Assembly: GCA_027604665.1 (NCBI GenBank)
Contig: JADGIZ010000109.1
Coordinates: forward strand, 1-25,488
Direction of reading: 5' to 3'
From: Polyrhizophydium stewartii
Lineage: Eukaryota; Chytridiomycota; Chytridiomycetes; Rhizophydiales
Length of the DNA: 25,488 bases
This document shows positions 11,756-21,495 of this stretch, one piece after another. The number at the start of each line of letters is the position of its first letter. Positions within the stretch are counted from its first letter, which is position 1. The notes beneath the pieces were generated by a model that ran no database searches, was not told the DNA's origin, and saw nothing but the letters and a program-made list of their open reading frames with translations. The position numbers were made by a program, and so were the translations under genes.

Positions 11756-14700
11756 ATGGACACTGGCCTGCGCAAGCGAACAACGGCCTCGACGGCTGCG
11801 GCGCGCGCGGCCGCGGACGCCGCCAGCGAGCCGCTGCTGCGCGACGACGAGGACAGGATCCACCCGCAGATGAGCGTGCGTTCCGTCCACGCCCGTGCCG
11901 GCCCGTGCCGGCCCGTGCTGCAGCCGACTTGCGTGCGCCGCTGACAGGCAGCGTCCAGCCCGGCATCCCGACGATGCCACGCGGCAGCATCATCGTCGCC
12001 CTCATCATCACGGTCGTGGCGCTGTGGACCCGACTCTACAAGATTAGCCTGTCGCCGTTTGTCGTCTGGTGCGTGCTGCGGGCCGCCTCGGCAGGCGGTG
12101 ACCGGCGACCGCCGACGGCACCCGCGCCAGGCACCCGCAATCACGGCCGCAATCTCGCTGACTGGACCTGACGCCTGTCTGGCCGTGCGGGCCGCGACCC
12201 CGCACGCCTGCGCCTCGCCCCGCTCGCCGGCGCCGCACACAGGGACGAGGCCCACTTTGGGTGAGCCCTCCAGCCCGCGCCGCGCTGCCCACGGTGCGAC
12301 GCCGGCGCATGCCCGCCGCCGCGTCGCGCCGCCGCCAAAGGGCCGGCGCAGCTTTCGGCCTGTGATCGCGGCCGCTTGTGGCTTGTGCGCTGACGCCGGG
12401 TGCCCGCTGCCGCCCGCATGCGCCTTCCCGGCACCGGCCGCGCGCTCGACAGCAAGTTCGCCGGATACTACATCAAGCGCCAGTTCTACTTTGACGTGCA
12501 TCCGCCCCTGGGCAAGATGCTCAACGGCCTCGCCGGCCTCATTGCGGGCTTCAACGGCTCGTTCGAGTTCGAGTCTGGTGCGCGATACCCGCCCGAGCTG
12601 CGGTACAGCGTCATGCGCTTCTTCAATGGTCTCTTTGGCGCACTCATGGCTCCGCTTGCGTACTACACCGGAATCCACCTGCACATGTCGCAGGCAGGCG
12701 CCATCCTCGTTGCGACTCTCGTGATTGTCGGTGCGTTTGTGGCGAGACCCGATCAAGTGCGGATCCTGTCGCTGTGCTAACCGGCCGAGCCCATCCCGCG
12801 CGGCCGACGCAGACAACGCCTTCTGCGTTATCAGCCGCTTCATTCTTCTCGACTCGATGCTGCTCTTTTTCACCACGCTCAGCGTCTACTGCCTCGTTGT
12901 CTTCCGCAACTACCAAAAGACAGAGTGCGCCGACTTGCATCTCGCGCGTTGCAAACCAGCGTCTCACGGCCGCACCGGTACTGACTCTTGGCCGCGATGC
13001 AATCTGATCCTGCAGCCCCTTCTCGCCCGAGTGGCACTTCTGGATGTTCATGACCGGCATCTCGCTCGGCGCGGTGCTGAGGCAAGCACGCTGGCTGCAC
13101 GGCATGCCAGCTGCCTACCGTTCGAGGCTAACTCGTGCGCAGCGTCAAGTGGGTCGGTTTGTTTGCCGTTGCTCTTGTCGGCCTGCACACAATCGACGAC
13201 TTGTGGGACATGCTCGGAAACCTCAAGATGCCCGCGGTGCGTGGCAGCGCTGCACCTGTCTTGGCGGGCGGGCCGGGTCACTTTGCTGACACAGATGTCT
13301 TGTCGGCAGAAAACCTACATCAACCACTGGATCTTCCGGATTGCCTATCTGATCATCACGCCGCTTTCCATCTACGTTGCATGCTTTGCCTTGCACTTTG
13401 GCATTCTGAATCGCTCTGGCCCCGGCGATGCGCAGATGAGCTCGCTCTTCCAGGCCAGCCTTGCTGGAAGCGACTTCAAGTCCAATCCGCTGGGTAAGGA
13501 GGCTGTTGCGCGCCGCAGAGCCGACAAATTCTGTAACTATGCTGATGAGGGAACGCACGTGTGTAGAGCTGGCCTACGGCTCCAAAGTGTCGCTCAAGAA
13601 CAACGCGCGCGGAGGCGGCTTGCTCCACTCGCACGTCCAGCGCTATCCCTCTGGCTCGGAGCAGCAGCAAGTCACCTGCTACCACCACAAGGACTCGAAC
13701 AACGAGTTTATCATTATGCCTGCCTGGGACCAGCCACTCGAGTTTGAGAACACCAAGTTTGTCGAGCACGGCGACGTTGTCCGCTTGGGTGCGTTGAGCT
13801 GCGCCTCGCTGTGTCCCTAGTCAATCATCTCCGTGTTGCTGACGCCAAAGCGCGCTGGCAGTCCATGCGCAGACCCAGAAGAACATCCACAGCCACCGCG
13901 TCGCTGCACCGCTGACGGCCGCCGACTACGAGGTTAGCGGATATGGAAACGCGACTTTCGGCGACGCAAACGACCTGTGGGTCATTGAGAAAGTAGACGT
14001 GAGTCGTGCGCATGTGAACGAGCGTCATGCCGTCGAGCGCTCACGTCGCATGCGCAGGACTGGACGGTCAGCAAGGACGTGAAGCGCATCCGCTCGCTCA
14101 CGACGCGTTTCCGCCTGCGCCACAAGAGCATTGGCTGCCTGCTGCGCTCGGACGGCGTCACGCTCCCGCAGTGGGGCTTCAAGCAGGTCGAAGTGGTGTG
14201 CCAGAAGAAGCCTGACGACAACAGCCCGTCCAACATGTGGAACATTGAGCTGCACGTCAACGAACGCCGTGAGTATCCGCCGCGCGCGTGCCTTTGCCTC
14301 ATCGCGCATGCTGACACGAGCCTCAACGGCATCCAACTGCCGACACCAGTACCCCCCGGAAACGCCAACACGTACCGATCGTCCTTTATCCGCGACTTTT
14401 TTGATCTGAACGTGGCCATGTGGACGTCCAACAACGCCCTGACGCCCGATCCGGACAAGGAGCCTGATCAGCTTGTCTCGCAGCCATACCACTGGCCGTT
14501 TTTGATCCGCACGCTGCGCATGTGCGGCTGGGGAGACCACGAGATCAAGTACTTGCTGATCGGCAATCCCACCGTTTGGTGGGGCTCGACGGCGTCGCTC
14601 GCCCTTGTGGTGTCGCTGTTCCTGGGCTATGTCGTGCGCTGGCGCCGAGGCATCCGCGACTTCACCACACTCGGTGAGCGCGCACCGGGCGTTGACAGCG

Positions 14701-15146
14701 CGAGCCGCGGTCGCGGGAACTGACGAAGCCGCGTCGGGCGATGCGCAGCCGAGTGGGACAACTTTTATATGGCTGCCAAGGTCTCGGTTCTGGGCTGGTT
14801 TCTGCACTACTTCCCGTTCTACATCATGGGCCGCGTGATGTAGTAAGTGCTCCTCGCATCTTGCCCTTTGATCTGCGGCGGTGCGGCTCACAAACGTCTG
14901 CATTTGCTTCTTAGCCTCCACCACTACTTCCCGGCGCTGTACTTTGCCGTGCTTGCGTTCGGCTTTGTCGTCGACCACATCGCGCGCAAGCTGCCGAGTG
15001 TGCTCCATATTGCTCTGGTTGCGCTTGTTGCCGCCGTCGCCATCGCCAACTTCCTCTTCTTTGCCGACTTTTCGTTTGGCATGTCTGGGCCGGCGTCGGC
15101 GTATGCCAACCGCAGGTGGCTCAAGACCTGGAACATCTATAGCTGA
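11756..15146 (+). CDS. PMT2: Protein O-mannosyltransferase, PMT2/POMT2 subfamily
   Basis: ER membrane enzyme that moves mannose from dolichol-phosphate-mannose to Ser/Thr of secretory proteins. Fourteen exons: 11756-11875, 11959-12068, 12243-12260, 12453-12730, 12813-12924, 13016-13081, 13143-13236, 13310-13493, 13567-13788, 13862-13998, 14058-14268, 14350-14673, 14749-14842 and 14915-15146. They give 733 residues (human POMT2 750). The first luminal loop has the essential Asp-Glu (WDEAHFG) followed by [25 protein letters not shown] and VKWVGLF follow. Three MIR repeats span about residues 330-510 ([35 protein letters not shown]). [23 protein letters not shown] near the C-terminus is typical of PMT2 rather than PMT1 or PMT4. 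The Asp-Glu pair is encoded by an 18-nt microexon, and intron 6 is GC-AG. The cytosolic N-terminus is short and Ala-rich. Exons 1-2 are the least certain. Confidence 0.95.
12243..12260 (+). other. 18-nt microexon 3 of PMT2 encoding the conserved Asp-Glu
   Basis: The exon is bounded by CACACAG and GTGAGC and codes the end of Trp plus Asp-Glu-Ala-His-Phe and the start of Gly. Flanking exons end and begin in the same phase, so skipping keeps the frame. Confidence 0.85.
13082..13142 (+). other. GC-AG intron 6 of PMT2
   Basis: Donor GAG|GCAAGC, a branch-like CTAAC and acceptor GCGCAG join GAVLS to VKWVGLF, a conserved PMT block, in exact phase. This is the best supported GC-AG intron of the window. 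Confidence 0.85.
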
Positions 15147-15303
15147 ACAAAGGCGGATGCGTTTCTTCTGGATCTGACCGCCAGATGAGCCTGCGCCAGC
15201 TTGTATTTGTTGTCAGTAGGGTGTGCGTAAGGGGGGGGGGCAGGCAGTCTTCCTGCCAGCACAGAGTTGGGTTGGGCCGAGCGACCCTCCGCAGACTTGC
15301 GTC
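15147..15303. other. PMT2 / ProRS intergenic spacer with a G10 run
   Basis: 157 bp between a stop and a start on the same strand. It contains a ten-base G homopolymer at 15231-15240. No AATAAA or other signal was recognised. Confidence 0.5.
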
Positions 15304-17654
15304 ATGATCGCGATCGCCCGTCGCGCTCTGTCCGCTGCCGCCGCGCCGCATGCCTGCCTGCCGCGCTGCGGCGCACCAAGGCTGCTGCACGCCTCTGCGC
15401 TCCACACGGCACGTTTTCGCGCGCTGGCGCTGTGGACGACGGGCCGTCCCCGCTGACCCTGGCGGCTGCAGACCCGGGCCGCCGAGCCTCGCGTCGCCGA
15501 CTGCGCGCGGCTGTCGCAGCTGCTGGTGCCGACGACCAAGGAGTCCGACGCATCGGCCAACACGCAGAGCCACGACCTGCTGCTGCGCGGCGGTTTCATT
15601 CGGCAGTCGTCCGCTGGAGTCTACAGCTACCTGCCCTTTGGCCTGCGGGTTCTCGGCAAGCTCGAGGCCATCATCGACGAGGAGATGGAGTCTGTTGGTC
15701 CGCGCTGCCGTCAAGCGTGCACCGTGAACGCATGCACCTGTGCGCTGACGGCCCTGGTCTCCAGGCGGCCAAAAGGTCTCCCTGCCGTGCCTGCTCTCGA
15801 GCGAGTCTTGGAAGGCTACGGGCCGCTGGGAGACGACTGGTGCAGAGGTGGGTGTCCGTCCACGGCAAGGTTCGTGCCTTGGTGCTCATCTCCTTGCCCA
15901 TGTCGCATGGCCGCCGCGCAGATGTTCAAGGTCAAGGACCGCAAGCACAGCGAGTTTCTTCTCTCTCCGACCCACGAGGAGGAGATCACGTCGCTCGTGG
16001 CGTCGCTTGTGTCGTCCCACCGCCAGCTGCCGCTGAGGCTCTACCAGATCGGTGAGCGACGCCGCCGACCACCCAGCCTCGAGCATGTCGCTCTGCAGTG
16101 CCGACGAAGGCGGTGGTCCTGATCTGACTTGCTGCTGTATATAACAGGCCGCAAGTACCGCGACGAGCTTCGCCCGCGGTCTGGCTTGCTCCGAGCGCGC
16201 GAGTTTATCATGAAGGACATGTATTCGTTTGACGTGTCAGAAGACGCGGCGCTGGACACGTACGAGCAGGTTCAAGGCGCCTACGTGCGCATCCTCAAGC
16301 GCATCGGTGCACCGTTTGCCGTGGTACGTTGCCGTTGCGTATTTGCCGATCAAGAGCCATTGATAACGACTTCTTTGGATCGACTTGCAACAGGCTGAGG
16401 CCGACACTGGCAACATTGGCGGATCGCGCTCGCACGAGTACCATTTCATCTCGCCCGGTGAGCGCGATTCCTACCTGTGGCCGCGCGCTTCGTTGTGCCT
16501 CTAGTCTGTGCTGACGACACGCCCAAGTTGGAGAAGACACCGTCCTGACGTGCGCTTCGTGCGGATACACGGCCAACGAAGAGCAGGCAGTTGCTGTTGT
16601 TCCGTCCGGGGTGGATCTTGGCGACTTGGCAGCAGCAATCGGCAAAAGGAGCCTGCTCACCAGCATGTGCTCCCTCTCGGGTCATGGAAGCTCCGCCGGC
16701 AGCGATAACGACAGCGGTTCGGCTGCGGGTAGCATCGGCAGCGGCGCAAGCAGCGCCATCGAAACTCGCCGCTTTGCAGCGGCATTTGCAGACGGTACGC
16801 TGGCAAACATCGTTGTTGTCTACCAAGCCGGCAGGGAGGTCAACCCGCTGCGACTCAAGAAGCTTGACTCGCTGCTAGGCGCCACGGTTCGACCTCTGGA
16901 CAACGAGGCACCGGCGGATGCGGCACAGACAATCGCCATCATTGACAACTCGCTGGGCGAGCACAGCGCTGCAAAGGTCGAGGCGGTTGCGTCTCGCGTG
17001 GCAGGCTCAGCAGATACAATCGTGCGGGATACCGTCGTGACTGCGTGCGAGGGCGACATTTGTCCGTCGTGCGGCAGAGCACAACTGCCGAGCAGCGCTG
17101 GCACTCCGGAGCAATCTGCCGCCACAACGCCTTTGCTGACGACGAGCCGTGCAATCGAGATCGGGCATACATTCTATCTTGGAACAAAGTACTCTGCGCC
17201 GCTGGGTGCCGAGTTCCACGATTCAGAGCAGCGAGCACGCCCGATCGTGATGGGCTGCTACGGAATCGGCGTGTCCCGCATGATCGCGGCCATCGTCGAG
17301 GCATCGCACGACGGCAGGGGGATCATTTGGCCGCGCGCGATAGCGCCGTTCGAGGTGTGCATTGTGCCGCTGCAGCAGCCCAAGCATGCAGACAGGCAGG
17401 CCCGGATTTCCGCCCAACTCGACGCTCTCGTGGCATCGCTGAACAAGGTGCTCGGCAAGCGCAACGTTGTTGTGGATGACCGTGACGCGCAGTTTGGCTT
17501 CAAGATGAACGATGCCGCGCTCGTCGGGTATCCCTTTGTCGTGGTCATAGGCCGCTCGTTCTTGGAGCGCGGGCAGATTGAGCTGCACTCGCGCGCGGAC
17601 GGATCCGTCACGCTGGCGAGCCCCGACGAGATCCCGGCGATGCTGGCACGGTGA
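15304..17654 (+). CDS. PARS2: Mitochondrial prolyl-tRNA synthetase, bacterial type
   Basis: Class II synthetase charging mitochondrial tRNA-Pro. Seven exons: 15304-15408, 15472-15697, 15765-15847, 15922-16051, 16148-16323, 16394-16457 and 16528-17654, giving 636 residues. The N-terminus ([20 protein letters not shown]...RLLHAS) is Arg/Ala-rich, without acidic residues, like a mitochondrial presequence. Catalytic blocks: [22 protein letters not shown] (motif 1), [30 protein letters not shown] (motif 2), [36 protein letters not shown] and [18 protein letters not shown] (motif 3), followed by the anticodon-binding domain. Between motifs 2 and 3 lies a reduced INS-like segment. Joining exon 1 in this frame requires a GC donor at 15409; the alternative is a start at 15350 with a GT donor at 15413. 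The intron 6 acceptor is AAG. Confidence 0.92.
15409..15471 (+). other. Possible GC-AG intron 1 of mitochondrial ProRS
   Basis: Donor ACG|GCACGT and acceptor CTGCAG join the presequence frame to [14 protein letters not shown] in phase 0, with CTGAC inside. A GT donor at 15413 shares the acceptor but only fits a start at 15350. The choice is unresolved. Confidence 0.4.
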
Positions 17655-17764
17655 TGGCGAGTGAATACATGCGCACTTTTTTTTGGTCTTGAGGTGGATC
17701 GTGTCCCCAGACGCAGCCGAGTCCAATCCTGAGGACCTCTGAGCTGGGCTGGCCGTGCGCCGAA
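17655..17764. other. ProRS / UBL-AN1 intergenic spacer
   Basis: 110 bp, tandem genes. It contains a T8 run at 17677-17684 and no recognised signal. Confidence 0.4.
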
Positions 17765-20700
17765 ATGCTAAGATCCGGTGCTCGCCCACTCACCTCGATG
17801 CCTCAGGCGAGGGGCACGGGAGTGTCGCAGCCGGGGACGCCGAATCTGGGTGGCGCACGGCAGCTCCCTGCGCCAACGTCGCCCGGTACGACAGCACGCC
17901 AACAGGCCGGACCGCCGCCGTCGCCGACCTCTCAATCGCTGCCAACACCGTCGTCCTCGTCGCTGGCTGTATCCACATCGCGTTCGGCATTGTCGTCTGG
18001 CTCGTCGTCGCTGGCGGCCGTGTCGTCGGCGTCAGAGCTCATCGCTACCATCACTAGCGCGGGTCAACAGGGTGTGCCGTCTTCGACCCCGCCGGCCGCG
18101 CCAGCCTCGCCCGTGGGCTCCACGCCCAAAGCCCCGTCATCGCCTTCGTCTGCCGTCGCTGTTGCGGTCGCTGGCGCGATCGCAACCGCTGCTATCCGAG
18201 TTGGGAGCAGACCAAAACCGCCGACCGCGAAGCCATCGCCGACGCCGCAGTTGCCGCCTGCGCCGCAGCAGACGCCCTTGCCATCGGCCATCCCTGCGTC
18301 CGGCGGAGCGGCGCTCGCGGGAGGCAAACGCTCAGCTAGTCGCGGAGGCGCCACCAGATCGCCCACGCCGCCCGCCAAGACAGCCCCCGTGGCGGCTTCC
18401 ACGCATGCGAGCCAATCCACTGGGCCCGCGCCGAGCGCCGCCGCAGCATCCGAGTCCGATGCGGCCCAGGGCGCCGCTTTGGGGGTGGACACGCTCTCTA
18501 CAAGTATCCCGCCAGCCGCGGGATCCGCGATCAGCGCTGGAGCTTCCGGCGCCAGTATCGACGCACCAGTTCCGAGGTGGAGATCAATGTCGCTTGCGCC
18601 GCGGCCCGTGCAGCATCAGAGAATCACCGTCAGTGTGGGTACTCTGACCGGAAAGACGTTCACCCTGAGCATCTTCACGACCAATACGGTGGGCGAGCTC
18701 AAGTACCGCATCTTTGAGGAAGAGGGCATCCCCGTCGAAAGCCAGCTGCTCGTCTTCCGAGACAAGCATCTGACCCAAGACGAGGCGCTTGTGGGCGAGT
18801 TTGGCATCCAAAGCGGGTCTCGAATCCAGCTTGTGTTGCACATGGCCGGCGGTGGGTCGCTGCCCGCGATCGCAATCGCGTGCCGCATCAGCCAGCTGAC
18901 CGAAAGAATGCCCTGCTTTCGCCGGCCGCGTTGTCAGGCCCCGGCCCGCCGATCAGGACGCGGTCGCAGATCCCCGAGCAGGACAATGTTGTGTTCTTGC
19001 TGTGCAAGCAGAACGACGAGATATTCATGCTCGAGGTGCATATGCGCCAGGGCAAGACGCCTCACACGGCCGCCAAGCACATTCTGCGCATTGCGCAGGG
19101 AGCTGCAGGCGACAAGGTGCTGCAGTGCTTCGACTCAAGCGAGTGCTTTGAGATCTCGGATCTGGGCGACATTGATCTGGTGTTTGACGACGCGTCTGAT
19201 GACGTTGACGTGGACACCGATCCCGACGAGGAGTTTGATCTCGACGAGTTTGACGATAGTATGCAAGACCGCGGCGCTTCATATGGTAGCGATGGCGACG
19301 AAGACGGACTCTACAGCGGTGATCTCGACAGTGTGTTTCTGCACAATGCCATCTACTTTGATTCGCGAGGATCCAGCGTACGCCTATCTGACGGCGATGC
19401 TAGGGTCGGCAATGACTTTGACAGCGCATCAGGGCCTCAAGTCAGAGGCGGTATCTCCAGCCACTCTGCGCGAAAGCAAAGTGCTTCTCGGCGCGCGCGC
19501 AGGGCCAACGTGCGTCGGATCTCGAGTGCATCGCTGGTTGGCACTCAGCGAACAAGTATGGCCGAGACACTCGACGGTGAGGTTTCAGCGACCCGGCGAA
19601 CACGACCTGACTCTTCTGGATCTGCAACCTCGACGTGTACGTTCATATCATTCCTTTCTGCGGCACTGGCTGATCACGACGGAGAGATGCGGCATGCAAG
19701 CGCTTGCAGCGAGTTGGATGAATCTGCCTTTCCGCCACTTACGCCGTGTGATACAAACGCCGATCATCCAAACCCGCACCGTCGCAACCTCGGAAGTGAG
19801 AGTCGATGTGATGACAGCGGGATGGGCGATACCGACGATCTCGCTTTAAGTCCAGCGGACGCCGAACTTCTCGACGCCGCTGCCCTCGTTAGTCTCTTGT
19901 GCGAGGCCGAAATGGCCTTTTCAGCGGCAGGGCGCGCGCAGACTGAAGGAGGGCCACGCATGCACAAATCGCGCGGCCGCAGCGGTCGATCTGCGCAGAA
20001 GGCCAAGCGACCTGCGACTGCCATCTCGATCATGCGCTTGCCTCGAAACGCTCGTCCAATGTTCATTATCCCAAAAACACGCCCCGCTTCGGCAGAACAG
20101 CAAGAGTCGCAGCAGCCTCAGCAGCCTCCGCTGCTGCAGTTGAAGTGGTGTCACCAGGCAAACGCAACCACGCAGCAGGAGCTTGAGCCGGTTTCCAGTG
20201 ACCTCGTTATGGACTCGGGGATCCACGACATCATCCCACCGACGACCAAGGCTGTGGCTGCTGCGGCAGTTGCTGCAGCAGCTGCAGCAGGCCGTATCAT
20301 CGAGATGGTTTCTCGCGATGGCCGTGCGACATCGGCGGGTAGCAGCTTATCGACGACGTCCACATCCGACCCTGCCTTTGATCTAGGCCATGAAACCCGT
20401 TCGCCACTGCGGGCTGGAGGGCGTGATTGCGTGCGCAGCCATGTGCGGCGCGATGCTGCGGCTGCTCTTAGCCAGATGGCCGCTATGCGCATGAGCATTT
20501 GTGCGCCAAAGGGGTCCACGCCGACCCAGAAAAGCGGGCTGTCAAGGCGTCGATGCGCTGCCGGTCAGCGAAACTCGAATCAAGCTGGATGCAGCGCTAG
20601 AAACGACACACAAGCCCCGCTGACGCACGGCAAACATGCGTTGCCATCGAACGCGCGCAGTGCAAGTCGCATGAGTCGTGCTGCATCTCCTCGCTTTGCC

Positions 20701-21351
20701 GCATCTCTGCCAGGCAGCCTCGCTGCAATGCGCTCCAGCTCGAGCGACGTCGCTGCGATGCACGAATCAAGCGAACGCGTGCAAGAGTTCCGATCCGTTC
20801 CGACCGCACAAGGACTCCGAAGCAGCCATGATATTACAATCGGTCACGAGCCTGCGCCGCACCAGCCCCTCGCGCGTTCAGCGACCCGTGCTCCGCGCCC
20901 AATCTCTGGCTCTACCTTGCTCCCGCGCACCTCGACTTCCCGAAGTATTCTGCGTCTCAAGAGCAGCAATGCGGGCGCTTCTGAGTCGACGCCATCTCTA
21001 GGGCGAAGTACCCCGCCGGCGCGCAAGCCAGCAAGCAGGACACAGACAGCCTCGTCAATATCCAAGCATAGCCTCGCCCAATCGCGCAAACCGCTGTCAC
21101 GCTCCGGACCGGTATTTGTAGATGTCACGGCTGCGGCGGCAGCAGCTGCAAGCTCAAAGCCACGGTGCATGCAGTGCCAAAAGAAGCTTGGTGCTGCAAC
21201 GACATTCAAGTGCCGTTGCGGCTTGCAGTTTTGCGCCGTGCATCGCTATTCGGACAGGCATGAGTGCTCGTTTGACTACAAGGAGGCAGGAAAAGAGGCC
21301 CTCATGCGAGACAACCCGCTGGTCAAGCGTGACAAGCTCGTAAAGCTCTGA
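17765..21351 (+). CDS. Ubiquitin-like domain and AN1 zinc-finger protein, ZFAND4-like
   Basis: Two exons (17765-18851 and 18938-21351) give 1166 residues. Residues 1-280 are Ala/Pro/Ser-rich and disordered. A ubiquitin-like domain spans about 285-362 (ITVSVGTLTGKTFTLSIFTTNTVGELKYRI...EGIPVESQLLVF), ending in LVLHMAGGGP, which resembles the LVLAMRGGP after the UBL of animal ZFAND4. The block VVFLLCKQNDEIFMLEVHMR follows, then a very acidic stretch, then about 600 low-complexity residues with poly-Ala and poly-Gln runs. A complete AN1 finger (C-x2-C-x11-C-x-C-x4-C-x2-H-x5-H-x-C) lies at about 1104-1130. The C-terminus is basic, EALMRDNPLVKRDKLVKL. AN1/UBL proteins usually act in ubiquitin and protein quality control; the role here is inferred only. 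A second in-frame Met lies near residue 12. Confidence 0.85.
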
Positions 21352-21495
21352 CCCTCATTAAACGCCTTTTGCCGACACCAACGAACTTGTGCCGCAGGAT
21401 GCGCGCAAGTGTCTGGGTCTTTGTGAAAGAGAAGTTTATCGGCCGAAAGCCCCATCTGGCGACTCGTCGATGGCATCCTGAGACCCAAGCTATGA
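21352..21495. other. Convergent spacer UBL-AN1 gene / LRR scaffold gene
   Basis: 144 bp between facing stop codons. No gene or canonical polyadenylation signal was seen. Confidence 0.4.

Noticed and set aside
11743..12876. 377-codon minus-strand open frame over the PMT2 5' exons
   Set aside because: It covers well-supported PMT2 exons and introns on the other strand, has no domain and has low-complexity Arg/Ala content.
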